Source: Membranipora membranacea (taxonomy: Eukaryota > Bryozoa > Gymnolaemata > Cheilostomatida > Membraniporidae). Taken from it: a stretch of DNA of 60,000 bases. Positions within the stretch are counted from its first letter, which is position 1. Every line of letters starts with the position of its first letter. The notes below the pieces were generated by a model. The model was not told the DNA's origin, did no database searches, and saw nothing but the letters and a program-made list of their open reading frames with translations. The translations under genes and the position numbers were made by a program. Shown here piece by piece: positions 34,867-49,200 of this stretch. The DNA lies in NCBI GenBank assembly GCA_914767715.1, contig OU612073.1, positions 19,842,001 to 19,902,000 on the forward strand, read 5' to 3'.

Positions 34867-35842
34867 CAATCAAATTAGACTTAGTGTGTAGAAAAAAATC
34901 TATATATTGGACCTATTGAAAACTAAATCGAAAATGGTTTATGAGAAATAGCTGAAGGCCAAGTCAATAGGCCTACGGTATGTGGTGATAAAAACTAAGT
35001 CTGTTAACCATTTAAACCAAAAAATTGAGACTTTTAACTTGAAAATACACTATCTCAACTGCCTCTCATCCAAACTGACCCCACATCTGTCACAAGGTGC
35101 CATTGTTCTGCTTTGAGCTGCTGTTGATAGTCTTGGAAATAAACCTTGAACAATCATTTTTACATAAGCGGGCAACTCTGTCCTCAGGCGTTTGGATTTT
35201 TTTTATATTTTGGCCCCACCGCTCACTAGCAATCATGCCAATGTAAAGTAACATGAATTCTTGTAATGACGTATAAGGTCATCTATGTGACCAATTACAT
35301 ACAAGTAAAAATTAAGGCCTAAAACCCACTGCTGCCGCAGCTGGGCTTTGCCCAGCAGAGCAACCAGTCAAAAAATGAAAAAGAGTGTTGTGGCATCAAA
35401 ACATCTAGCCAGTAGCTTTGCATAGAGTTATGTGAGCTCTCAAAATGTAGGGAGTATCTTCTTCCCCAGCCATCCGCCATTAGTGATGACAAAAGTTGAC
35501 ACTGACCAATCAGGTGTCCTTAAAATCAAGCTGAGATCCAACACTTATATTAGTGTTGCATCTCAGCTACATTTTGTGTAAGAGAGCACTGGGCGTAGGG
35601 TATCATTGGATTTGATGTTTCTGGTTGGTTTGCTAATTTCGATAGGACACCAGTTTGGTGCATGGGAGATAACTCTACAGGGGGGGGGGGGGGTACTGGG
35701 TAGCTAAAGCAGCTAACCAGTCAGAAGGCAAAAGGGAATTCCCCGTCACGTCCAAAGAAATGGAACTTAGCTCTAGAAATATGTTTTTGAAATGTATATA
35801 ATTTATTTCTGTATGACAGTCACAATATGTCTTTTATTTTAG
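34867..35842. other. Upstream region of MTG2
   Basis: No coding exon seen. Contains a 17-bp-arm hairpin at 35529-35568 (one mismatch, TTATATT-like loop) and a run of 14 G at 35680-35693. A splice acceptor-like TTTTAG directly before the MTG2 ATG suggests a non-coding leader exon in this stretch. Confidence 0.4.
35680..35693 (+). repeat. Poly-G tract (G14)
   Basis: Fourteen consecutive G in otherwise AT-rich DNA, about 150 bases upstream of the MTG2 start codon. Confidence 0.98.
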
Positions 35843-38800
35843 ATGAGATCAGTTATATTGAAAATATCAGGGTCAGTGCAGAGATGCTGTGCCCAACCCC
35901 CACATCTACTGAGCAGACCAATTCAGGTGATGGAAGCGTATACTCATACCTCAAAGAATTTATCATCAAGGAGGAAAAGAAGTTCTGAGCCACGAATTGT
36001 GCTGCCTATGAAAAGATTGTGAGTTTTGATAGCTGAAAATCTGAGTGAAATCACCACATTTATCTAAGTTGTTGACAGTGCTGTACAGTGTAAGCTGGTT
36101 AATTCAAAACTCCTGTTAATTCAGACAAGGAAAATTGGTCCCTTCAGCCAGATTTCAATGCATTCTTATGTCACTTAATTCAAACTTTTCTTAATTAGAA
36201 CAAATTTATATGGTCACCAGAGGTTTGAATTAAGTAAACTGCACTGTACCTTTCATCAACATTTGGAAAGCTTTATATCCAAATTGATGGTTGAGTTATC
36301 TCCATTCAGAACTTAATACAAATATTCATCATCAGTTCACGCTCTCGATTCCCTCATCATTCTATTTCTGATTCTGTTGTTTTGTAGGTCTGAGAAGAAA
36401 TTATCGAAAAAGTTTGTTGACAACTTACCGATCCGGGCGATAGGCGGAAATGGTGGAGACGGGCGAATTGGATTTGCATCTTTCTATGGCAACGAGTGGG
36501 CGGGTATGTAGAACCAACTAATCTAATGTTAATGATTATTTTGTATGATTTATGCCCGGCCATAGCGGAACTTGGTAAATAAGCAGCACCCTTTTGAGAA
36601 ATCATGGTAATTTTGAACTGTTTTATCTCATGTAACACATAGGATAAATAAAACACAATTATACTGCCACATATACCTATCACCTTGCAGTAATATGAGG
36701 AATGAATTTTTTCTTGGTGTTATCAACTTTCAACTTTTACTTGACTTCACAGGACCTGATGGAGGAGATGGTGGTAATGGCGGACATGTTGTGATTACTG
36801 CTTCACATGGCATCAGCTCACTATCTCATATACCTAGAGTAGTTAAAGCTAGCAGTGGAGTGCCAGGGAAACATAGCTGTATGCATGGCAAGAACGCTAC
36901 ACATACTATATACAAGGTTAGGATGTTTCAACCATAGGTATTGACTGTGCTAAAACATTGATAGCTCAATGGATAAAATCATCTTGGATCAATTCATCAT
37001 CTGAAAAAGCAGAAAAAGTTAGCATGATACCTCACTAGCATCAACCATACATTACCATAGCATAAAGATCAGGGGGGAAAGTCTTCGCCTCGAATCTCAG
37101 TAGTAATTAGTGAAATGAATTGAGAAATTAAAATCAGACATCAAAATACAGAGATAGCGTCAAATAGATATGTGTTGGTTAATTTAATGCCTCTGTCCAA
37201 GGTCTAGAAAGTAAAGGGACTTTTAGGGGCAAAATCGCTCAGCAAAGCCAAGCAACATGTAGACTGCAGCAGACCTCCGGCTCTCGCATGTTACAAGACA
37301 TGCGCTATACCCAACAACACTACGTATTATAAAGATCTCATATTTATTTTCCATACTTTAATTAAGGTGCCACTGGGTACTGTTGTACGTGATAGAGAGA
37401 CTGGAGAATTACTCTCTGAGCTGACATCAGAGAATCACTCGTACATATTGGCCAGAGGCGGTGCTGGTGGGCGGGGCAATCATTACTATCTGTCCAATGA
37501 GACTCGAGCGCCGGCTGTGGCTGAAACTGGTGGTCAAGGTGAAACGAAAGAGCTGTTTATTGAGATGAAAATAGCAGCCCATGTTGGTAAGCTGTACAAT
37601 TGTTCTCTATCTTCTAACCAAATCCATCAACATGCTGCGGCCCTATGTTTTAACAAAAATACTGATTGATCAGTAACTGACAAACAATATCACCCTGTAA
37701 AGTACAAGATTATTGAATATTTGGTTCAGTGGGTGAGTGATCGATTGTTGGTTGATTGGTTGAATTTTTGATTGGTTGATCTTGGTCTTTCCATGAAAAA
37801 ATTGCTATCTAGTACTGATGGTTTTACATTACAGATTCTTTTTGTATCAATGGTCGGACTCTTTGTAAACCTCCCTCCCTTTTTATAGGTCTCGTCGGGT
37901 TTCCTAATGCAGGGAAATCCACCTTATTGACAGTTTTGTCCAGAGCAAAGCCTAAAATTGCAGATTATCCGTTTACTACCCTCAATCCTCATATTGGTAT
38001 GGTAGAATATCCAGATAAAACTCAGGTAAGGGTGAAGAAGAAAAGATCGAATTTCGTATCTACCACTGTAACAACAACAAGGTGCAATGTGCGATTTTTT
38101 CCGATTGCTAAGCTTAGACATTGACCCTGACAGCAAACCTTGATCACCTATGAGTGTTGATTTCCTATGGTAGCCTTGTCAGCGGTCGGAACTTGAGGAC
38201 ATCAGCTGACTTATTGGGTGTCAAGCATTATATTGCATGGGAATTCAGTTTAAAGGATTGGTATGTAAGATAAGATAGCAGTTTATTGTTTAATCTGTCA
38301 AAGACAGTTTACAATTGTTTACAAATGTTCCGCTCTGTGTAAAACTACATAACCGCTCAGATATCAGTTGTGGTAGTAGGTCTGTCCTGGACAGAATTGA
38401 GACCTAATATCAGAAAGATTCACACTGTCTCCAGCAAATAAGGATTTTTGCAGGCATGGAGCGACTTCAGAACACCTGCCAGCTGTCTAGAAAGCATTCC
38501 TGCTAGGAAAGCCACTGCATCAAGAGTTGAGAACTGCGCTAGGACTTAAGATATTATATATAAAATAGTCATGCGCTTATGAATCGAATACGAATTCAAT
38601 GGTTATTGTCTACGCTGTTGCAGGTTGCTGTTGCTGATATTCCAGGACTAATAGAAGGCTCACATCTGAATAGGGGATTGGGTATCTCTTTCCTGCGTCA
38701 TATAGAAAAGTGCGCTTGTCTGCTGTATGTTATAGATATGTCTGTAAAGGAACCTTGGAAACATCTACAACAGTTACAATATGAGCTGGAACAATACATG

Positions 38801-39471
38801 AAACATCTCTCGAAAAGGTTGGTAGCTATTAGCCAAATGTTGGCTCTAATTAGCTGTTGGGGGGGGGGGAACCCTCCAACCCAACAGCAAAACAGCAGCA
38901 CAATGGCTAGGGTATTGCTTCTCATTGTAAAATTTGTTTTGAATCATGTTCGTATCTAAGAAACAGCCTCACTTGGGCGTGTGTCTGTATTGACTCAGGC
39001 TTTGTCGGACATTTGCAGTTTGGAGTTATGTCACCGATATCAGGTGGTAGACAACTCATACAATATGATGAATCTCCATCCTCCCTGATTTCAATGCATT
39101 GATCCCCAACCATTTTAACTGTAATATTTAAGTACAGTTCTTAAAAGACTCCAAAGCAGAGGTATGAAAATTATCTCCTCCTGAAGACAGCAGGTATCGG
39201 TTTTCAGCCTTTTTAATGGATATAGCTCTATTACAGGCCTCACGCTATCATAGCAAACAAAGTAGACCTGCCAGAGACTCGTATCAAAGCTGAATTACTT
39301 CGTGCTAAAGTTAATCTGCCTGTAATAGAAGTATCAGGTAAAGAGGGACTCCACATAGACAATTTGAAAGATGAAGTGAGAAGACTCTATGATTTGTACG
39401 CTAATAAGTCATTAATTAGGAGGCAGCCAAAGGAGACATCTGAATGTGACAGCAGTAATGATGGCAGGTGA
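35843..39471 (+). CDS. MTG2: Mitochondrial ribosome-associated GTPase 2 (Obg/GTPBP5 family)
   Basis: Seven exons (35843-36018, 36388-36503, 36753-36916, 37367-37586, 37889-38025, 38624-38817, 39237-39471) join in frame to 413 residues, the usual length of animal GTPBP5. The family acts in the mitochondrial matrix in late assembly of the large ribosomal subunit. The N-terminus is basic and Arg/Ser-rich with few acids, fitting a targeting peptide. The glycine-rich Obg fold follows: [34 protein letters not shown]. The G domain then shows G1 GFPNAGKST, the switch I region with [12 protein letters not shown]3 DIPGLIEG, G4 NKVD and G5 SGKEG, all intact. Exon 1 starts directly after an acceptor-like AG. 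It is convergent with the protease-like gene; the stops are about 750 bases apart. Confidence 0.95.
36083..36249 (+). repeat. Dispersed short inverted-terminus element, copy 2
   Basis: In intron 1 of MTG2. It starts GTACAGTGTAAGCTGG and ends CTGCACTGTAC; its reverse complement aligns with 4513-4691. Several TTAATTC motifs recur inside it in alternating orientation. Confidence 0.6.
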
Positions 39472-40224
39472 TGAAGGTGATTATCTGATAGGAGGACCTA
39501 TCATAGATGTGCACTAGTACTAGGAGATATACCCACTTCAAAATAATATCTACAGCTGTCTGCTGCTGACGCTCAGGAACTAATTTGGTATAGCAAGTTT
39601 GTAATAGTGTAACTTATAGGGCTTTTTTTCAGCCCATTTAAACATGTTTAATGCTATCATGAATCCAAAATGTTTATTCAAACGTGGAACTTAATTTTAC
39701 CTATAGTCATCAATTTCAAGAAATCAGATTCCTATTAATGTTTTCTGTTTGTTGAGTTTCTGCGGCTTGTGAACAAGGTTAATGCACATTGGTCAAGCAT
39801 TTTTTTGTGGAAAAAAACATATATTTGGTACAAAAAATGAATTGCATATAAAAACGGACTCGGTTTCATGAACGGAACAGGGTAGCATGTCTTACAATAA
39901 ATAATATAAACAATGACTGTGACTAAACTTTCAACTCCTTGTTACAAATAAACTGTCGCTATTGAGAAATGGCAAGAACCTCAGCTCTTTCTACTCAAAC
40001 CCCTTGTTCTCGATGGAATGAATGCTGTAAAGTGTTCATAACAGTGACCAATCATGGGTCAAGAGGGAAGCTCCGAAATTAGTCTGAACTGGAAAAACAG
40101 GTTATACATTCACAGTATATATTACACGGTAGTGTAATCAACAATTTAATCATTTTTCATTATAACCATTGATCATCAATAGTGATGACTTGGCTGTGGT
40201 AACTAGATATAGCTGATGCGATGA

Positions 40225-43200
40225 TTATCCACTACCAGGGCTGCCGGCAGGTAGACCTCTGTGTGCTGGGTCAGATCGAAGTATACCGTCACTCTCATCA
40301 TCGAGGCTCGGTGGTGTCGTTATTTCCTGATCATCAGGATTATAAACTATACCATCACCATCCTTAGCCTCTTGGTTTTGTTCATCTGCAAAATAAACAT
40401 AAAACATTGAGTGTATTTAGTTGTGTACTGAGAAAAGGAAGAAATCTGATTCCTATAAAAAGGTTGGCATGACAAATGGAAATTTAACTTCCACGAGTGC
40501 TATGTTGAGCGTCAAAGTAACGTGATCGAGTTCAGCATTTGTTACAATCCATTTATACTTGCGTACCATGTTGTCAGACCTGGGCAAGGAGCAACTGAAG
40601 AAAGACACAGGGGTCTTATTGTCCCCATTTAATCTATCAGGGCTAGCCTAGTTGAATATAAAGTTGAATCTTATGTTGGTCTTTAGATAAAAATGCTGAT
40701 TAGCAACTTTCCCGTACCTTTGAGATCAGGGTCAGCTCCAGTGACATAGAATATTTTGACAGGCTGTTCATCTGGGTGGGTGGTGATAGCACAGTCACAT
40801 TGTTTGTCCTGAGTACATGCTGTCAGTGCTATCGTTCTCACTGCTGTAATATTACTCTGCTGACCTTCCTCTAATACTGATGTATCAGCTTGTACTCCAG
40901 GTGACGCAAACAAACTGGAAACCGGAAAATAATATACACATCATTCCGACGTGCTTGGTTGCGCTCTAATGTGTATGTGTTGTGAGCAAAATAATTTCAT
41001 TCAGTATTATCAAGTGCAATATTTACCACCAGAGACGACCCCATGAGATAGAATAAAGCATTAGAACCCTGAGACTACTGAACAATATGCAACAAAAGGC
41101 AATTAGAGAGGGTGCACTTTACTTCAAAATCATAGAAGAACTTCTACATAGCATATCATCCACACCCCCACCCTCATGATTGGAGGTTTGTGACAGTTTA
41201 CAAAGTGTGTCGAATTGTTCTTTGCCCACACATAATCAAATTAACTAAGCTAGCACAGTTCCAAAGTAGGGATTGTCTGATTCAATGTTTCTCGTTAAGT
41301 AGGTAATAAAACTTACTCTGCGAGATATTGTGTGATGACTTTGAGGGAGTCGTCGGTATCCCAGGTAACAACTTCTCCTTGTTCTGACCTCATGTACCAT
41401 TGCCCAGGTTCTCCTCCGTGTAAGTACTGTAGGCGGATATTCTCTCTGCCCCCCTCTGACGGGCTTCTACATCTTATGGAGGTCGTTGCTAAAACTTTAT
41501 AACCAGATATGGTCATCAAAATGCAAAATGTCATTTAAAACTGATAAACATAATCTTCTACAATATTATGATCCATCCTGCCATTGCAAGGAGTACTGTA
41601 CATATATACTTTAATTGGTTGGCATAGTAACTTACTGTCTTCAACCATCTCGCTGACCCACTGTAGTACATCTATCATATCCATACTCTTAGCTGTTGTA
41701 CCACCATTAGTACAGCCTCCTCCGATATCGCCATCTATTATAGCCGGTAGTGAGAATCGTCTTCTCAGAGTGTCTATACACTGTAGAGGTCCTCCATGGG
41801 TGTTCTACGCAAAACAGAATGTATATAAGAGCAAACTTTCCTTTTTACTTTATGAGTTTCTGCAGCCTGAATTTTATCATTCAAGTCAAACTCAGTGTGG
41901 GAGAGAGGGAGGCAGTAGCTTTAAAAGTCATGTGAACTATACATTGGACTCAACTACTGAGGATATGACTAGGATAGTATTTGTCTAGGCCCTTAAAATA
42001 ATCAGGTAGATAATCAAGTAATGAACTTACCAGACACATACTATTCTTATCATCTCCCACATATTCTACACATGAATCATATGGGTTGTCAGTCTCTAAA
42101 CTGCATCTTCCTTTGTAAGCTGGTATCACCTTTATATGCTTTATTTCTGTAATCATATTTCATATACATTATACCAAGGTGTACGCATCATATGCAATTG
42201 TGTTGCCAAGTAAGTGAAGATGATTTTAATTTTTCAACAAAAAAAAACATTGAAATTGATCACATTTGAGGTCAAGATAAATCCTCAATGTTGACAAAGT
42301 ATATAATTCATTTTTATTCACTTCCTCCCCATATGAATATGAGACATGACATGGTTCACCATGTAGCGCTTATCTTGCTGGCTCTATATTTCCACCTGGT
42401 TTTGAGAGTAAGTTGTTTTCTACTTCAAACTCTAACAGTATGTTATATATACAATTAGAACCAATTTTCTACCTAATGTATGATGTTATTTATTGTTCAT
42501 AAGGGTATGTATGATTCTGCCTCATCACGCAGCCAATAAATTTGTTTTCTGTGGCACAAACTGATAACAAATGAAGACAAGAAATAGCTGTGTGACAAGG
42601 CCAAATATAGAATAATAAGAACCCAGCAGCTTGTAAACTTTACCGTTATTTTCATCCAGACCAGTAGCGAAGCATGTAGATCCAGGTAGATAGAGGGGAT
42701 ATATCAGGCATATGGGTCTCGTCTTATTGCTAAAATGGAGCACGTTGCAAATGAAACTTATAGAACTTGAACTGATGCCATGTTGGAATTTGTCGCCATA
42801 TAACCAGGATGTAAAGAGTCATTCATCATTCAGAGACTGCAACGGTGACGTCACAATTTGTCCATGTGCAACCACTGATATATATTCATCAGTCGGTCAA
42901 TGCATTACGATACAGCTGCCAAAATTTGGCTAGATCCAATTACTGACACAAAGTTATATACTTATGTAATTTCTCCACAAAAAGCCATACTGTGAATTTT
43001 ACCACTAATCCATGAATTCATATCAATATGTGCAACCAATCAATTCAGGTGGGTTATCTTTGCACCATAGCGTTTGAATTAATTAAAATGTGCTTGTTTT
43101 CCCAAAAAGAAAAACATGACCCACTCACAATTAAAAAAGTGAGCTTCCAAAGGCAAAATGTTTATAGATCGATTGGGCCACTTTATGGTACTGTCGCAGA

Positions 43201-46200
43201 CACACATATTACAGAGTTAATCTGCAGTATAGTTAAACTGCACCTCTTTGTTAAAACACATGATTGAGACTTTCCTAAAGTTAAGAGCACTTACTCAATA
43301 TTAAAGTCTGGCCTGATGCTTAGAAGAGCTAGGTTCCTCTCTCTAGGGTTGCCTTTGTTAGTGTATAGTACCTTATGACAGATGTGTCTGGTTACACCAA
43401 GCGGATCGTTGTCTGGTACTATGGTGATATCACTACAAAAAATAAGGATTTATAAAACGCCTGCTCAACAACAAGTTATTTGCAAGCTATTTCTATGAGT
43501 TGAGCTTTAACTGTAATCTACTTATCTTTGATCAAGGTCGAGGTTATCTGGAGATAAACAGACACCAATATTTGTAAGGCAACTCCAATTTTCAGATGAC
43601 TTTGAAAGTTTTGTACAAAATAACGATAACAAATCAACAAATTATAACTCTTTCGATTTATTTGAGCTTTGTGACAGATATAAGAAGAACTAATTTAGCC
43701 GGCCCTCATACTGGCGATGTTGGATGTCTTTGCTATATGTATATAGATACACCTACAAGTTTTAACATCTTACTCGCTTATTTGGCTGACGCAATCTCTG
43801 CTGGTAAGAATCCACTGCTGATGTATAATAGTACCAGTACAAAGAGTCCTACCACTTTTTCTCACATGAACAACCCATGGATAATCCATCTCTTCTGTCG
43901 TAATCTCTTCTTTAATGACTGGACGTTCTGAGCCTGGTGGTACGACTGGTCCCTTGTACTCACCATATAACCCACACTCTATAATAAAAGTCTCATTCAG
44001 TAACGTTCACCGATTAGATATCCTCTTTGAAATTATCCAGACATAAAGGCCAATGCAAATACTAAAGGCTCAGCATTTACTTTCCAGACTTTCTCAGTTC
44101 CATTTCGTAGTACTATGAGGTAAGCTACTCACACTGAATGAGACAAGCTTGTATATGGACATTTTAAATGTACTTACGAGCTGGCAAACATTCTAGCTTA
44201 TAGATTGTTGTGCAGAGATCTCGACGGCTAAAATAAAAAGAAAATATAATCAATCGTCTAAATGATCAGCAAACCGATTTTAGTCTGTTGCAGATGCGAC
44301 AGCTCATGACATAAATTGCCTCGCAACAATGACAACTTAAAGTTTATAAGCATATACATCTTGTAAGTATGTTAGGGAACAGAATCAAGGATAGGTTCTT
44401 AAATAATGAGCTTGGCAAATTTACAATGGACAACATTACCGTACCCAAATTAGATTTTGCGCCTGTATAGATGATAGGGATAGAGATTTACTAAACCACT
44501 TACAATCTGGTAAACTCAGTATGTACTTTGATGGAGCTGCCCTGTGCGTATTGACTGGTTAACTTGTAACAGCCGAGTGAAAATATTTCTTCAGAAGAAG
44601 CCTTTGATATGTTGGTCAATTTATTGAACTCCCTGAAATGGAAAAGTATTAGATAGTTTTATGCTGTATTCAAGATATCAATAGATCAGGTGGGTAGTTG
44701 TAAGGTTAGGAATCAGCCAGTGATATCGCGCTAACAAAGTTTGATAATTATTCATTACCGACGAAATATCCAATGGTATCAAAGTTTGATCGAGCTAAAT
44801 TAGCTATCCAGCAATTCTCGCTCATAATGTAAGCAAGTCTCTCAGAAGCAGTGCAGATAACAAGCTAGTGCGCAGACCAGTTTACTCAATGAGGGATATA
44901 CAGTTAAACTCATGAGCTAATCACTATGTTTCCATCTGGTCGAGCTGAGCAAATTTTGGAGTTGTGCAAACCATAATGGTAAGCCCAAGTACAATGCCCA
45001 AATGCAACAGATGTTATAGATGTGAGGTCCATGGAAACGGATGCATATTCCGAGGGCAAGCTAAGAGGTGACAACAAAGATCAATCTAGGAAACATGGTG
45101 AATGCAACAACTTACCCAAAACCGCCAGCTTGACAAAGATTGATGCCCAACTCAAGAAGTTCATCTTCATTCATTCCATTGTGAGCTCCACTGTATGGCA
45201 ACATGACTCCGTTATGTGTGACCAATAATGTCATATCGGTATCAACATTAACTGTAAAAGAAAGCATAAATAGAACTACGTAGTACCTCTATGCATTGTC
45301 TATGTAAAAGCTGTTGGCAGTTACACACTTTTTGAGGTTCACACAAGAACCACTTGCATCATCAGGTTCACAAGATAAAAATAAAAATGTGTTAAATAAA
45401 GATGATATAAACCCCTGAGCTGACAAACTAGAATGAAATATCCCCATTGTTATCTACAGTATACAAGTTATGAATTTATCCTGAACACTTTAGCCGCCTT
45501 TGTATCAAACTTACCACAGACTCTCTCATCAGAACCATCAGAGCAGTCAAGCTCTCCGTCACAAAGTTTATTACTGGGCAGACATTCGTAAGTACTGTTA
45601 CATCTGAAGTAATCCCGAGGGCATTCATATCCCTTATATGACTCTACAACAGTAAAAATGGCAAAAAACTAATTGAATGGGGCAAGTATATGGGTGATTT
45701 CATGGATGGAGAGTTTTGGAAAGTTAAGACTCTCAGGATAGACACAAGACGGTGATTTTAGGCTGCGAAACCATAATAATGTTCTTTTTAGTAGGTGATG
45801 ATTCGAATCGTTGGCAGGAAACCCAGCGAGAAAGAACCATGTGTGATCCAGAAACAAAAAAAAATATGATCCAATAGTAAAATAGTTTTAGCGGACATAC
45901 ACAGTATATTAGATATACAAAACCAATATTTCTTAACCATAACGGCAGAGACAGAATAAAGTATATATAAATGCAGTAAAAACAGTGTCTCTCCTGTGCA
46001 TTTGCTGTGCATAAACAGTAAACTATTGAATATCATTTGTACCAAAAACAATAAAAATATGGTTTAACAACCTCGCACGCACAATATTTTAATTCTTATC
46101 AACCAGAGACCAACACAAATATACTGTATCTTGTATACTTATTACATACCACACTTAAGTCTATCCTCATCTTCACCTTGAGGACAATCTGGATATGAAT

Positions 46201-49200
46201 CACACACATATTCATCTGGTATACATTGAGGAGTGCTACTTGTGCTGTTACATAACCTGTGATATGGTTTTTCTTCTGAGCATTCTGTAGAAAGAAACAA
46301 TCAACAATTAGATAATATCCTCAAATTCAGTGACAGAGTTCCACACTGTCAACTACAGTCGTTGATTAATGCAACACATAAAACATTTCATTTGTCAGCA
46401 TTTATCTTACTCGTTATTCGTCAATGCAATTTATATAGGTCATCAACTATAGCCTTGGCTCAATGCATGTTTTCTTCTACACATCCAGTGATTACAGCAC
46501 TATATATAGATGTTTTGATGGAAGCCAACCAGAAGAACAGCCTCAGTCAGAGTGCCACCGGATTCTTTGGCCACCAGCAGCCTGAGAACGGCATGTTAAC
46601 GTTTTTGCTCTTCTCTCCACTTCAGCACAAACCACCCTAGCACATTTATATATTTATTGAATTTAACTCCTATATTGAAGCGCGACTGATCAATGAGTAT
46701 GGTTGAGACACCGGCATCTTCCACACGTAGGACAACATAGAAACAGAGTAAGAACCAACTACTGGTTTGTGATATCTTACTTTCAAGAACAAAGTCTAAA
46801 GGTTTCTGCACCGTTTGCTGGCTGTCCAAATTTGCATCATAATCATAGTATATATCGTCCAGACTTGTCTCGTTCCCCCAGTTTTCAAAGTCAATATCCC
46901 CATAGTCAATCTTGCTATCCTAAAATCAAACAATGAAAAGTTTATACTAGTGTCAGTACAGATATTAAATGACAGGTAGGGTAAAAGCACGTCATGCTAA
47001 TATCTGATGACTTATTCAAGAGGCTTGATTTGCATTCGCTATCATTTCATATCAGATCTTGATACCAGATGCTGAAAACAATGATGCTAGGAGTTCCTAT
47101 TGCACTGTGCAGCCAGTTTTTTCTGCACCGTAAACAGGTTAAGACAACTTCTAATTTGAAAAAAACAAAAATGACAAAATAGTACCTGTTATTTCAAGTA
47201 GATCATAGCTGGATTAGCTGGTATTAATAATGAAGGTCTATGTATACCAAATGCTAGTAGCTGTCAACTCTCTCGAAAAACAAATGAGGATTACAAATCA
47301 AATGTAAGGGAGATAATCACCTGGTCAAAGTCAGTGACGAGGTGTAATGTGTCAGCCTCATCGTCTAGGTGGACCTCTTTATATGTGATGTCACAAGCAC
47401 ATATACTCTCAGCTGTACTTGGGCATTCAACTACTGCCTGTCTCTTACTTTTGATACCGGTGCCTTCCTTAACGACTCTGATGTTAGGGTTTCCGAATCT
47501 GGGTTAACGATAGAGGAGGCAATGAACACATGGAACTTAAACATGGATACATAGAAACAGAATCAGACATGCAAATTCTCTATGTTAGGACTCATCAATT
47601 ACATTTCATACAAGACTTCAAACCAACTATTTGAGAACTATTTCACAGTTTCGTGGAGGCCAGTCACTTACTTCTCTTCAAAGTTTTGATGGAAGACATT
47701 TACTGATGAAGTGAGATTGTATACAGTGTACCAGTTTCTGTAAGGGCCGAATCCCTTTATATCGATATAGAATTCATTATATCTGCTTCCTCTCATAAAA
47801 CGCATCGTATCAAAGCTCTGCTTGTTACCACAGTTTATGTGCTCTGGCTCAGCTGGAAGGGCAAAACAGATTCATGTTGGATTTTTATCGAGACCACAGG
47901 CAACGGAAACAAATGTAGTGGTTAAATATAAAATTCTGACGCCACTTGCGCATCACAATCACAAATCTGCACAATAAAACATAATGCAACAATAGATAAC
48001 TGTGGCAGTACCAAACTATTCGAACAGTTGATGGGTCACTGTATGTGGGTGAGTTTCTAATCTTGTACCCTTTAATGAGAGCTAACCTTTAATCCCTAAT
48101 TGTAATCATATTTTTAATTATCTTACTGGTATCAACAACAGCTTGAGTCCAGAAGAAGTTGAGTTGATGTTTCATATCCAGTCCTATGTAACTGTCTTTA
48201 TTATCTTCAGGGCAGCCTATAGACTTAGTGCTGACAACTCCAGCAAAACTCCAGCTGTTAGTGTTGGGATCCAGACAGGAAACTGGAGTACCGAGAGTTT
48301 CCTGTAAACAAAAGGGGAATACATGCATTGATTTTTTTATGTAAGGGCATTTCTATGACAGAATCGAGCTACTTTTCCACAAAAGCAGATAGCTCGCGCT
48401 CAGCTTAACTCTTTAATACTTTGCTCTTCATCCTGAGGACACTGATCCAACAAGATAGCAGGCAGGGATCATGAGATGAACATTCTAAATTTCAAGTCAA
48501 GCTAGGTTAGTCATGAGGCTATGGTTCTCACTCACAGTAACACAGAACTCATCACTGTTTTTCTCCCCAGCATGTGGATAAGTGAAACAAAGATTGAGAA
48601 AGTCAGCTTGATCCGGTGCTGTCTGAGTACACTTCTTAGCATCAGTCTGTGGGACTACTCTGACATGCTTCAATTCTCCGTCTGTGTGAGTAAAATAATA
48701 TCTGTCTTATACATTGCCTTGACGTGTCATGTTCATGGATATGAAAGATTGAGTCATTATATATTCACTCAAAGTTACCAGGACTTAGTCTTTCTAAATT
48801 CAGGATTTCCTTTATAAGGGACGAGACCAAGGATTGTTAATACTGCCCGGTTATTTTCATTTACAATTCACTTGTGGGGGAAATTGTCAGACCCATATTA
48901 GGGCGTTTGTGAAAAGCGTGACAGGTTTCTCTTACCTTTTCCTTTTCCAGCAGCAAAGCAGACATAATGAGGTAACCAAGCAGGCTCAACTAAACACGCT
49001 TTGTTTACTCTAAAATAAAATATGAAGTCTATGAAGTTATCTTTCCTCTAATATTAAGCAAGCAACTCCTGTAGAATTATATCTAATTTAGAAGTGGAAA
49101 TGACAGGTCGAGATTAGTTTAACTAGTTTATGTGTAACTTAAAATTACTAGTAGATGAACTTGCCTAGCTGAGGTCAGAATTTATGATAAATAAAGAGGT

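Noticed and set aside
35529-35568. microRNA hairpin upstream of MTG2
   Set aside because: Arms of only 17 bp are shorter than a typical pre-miRNA stem.
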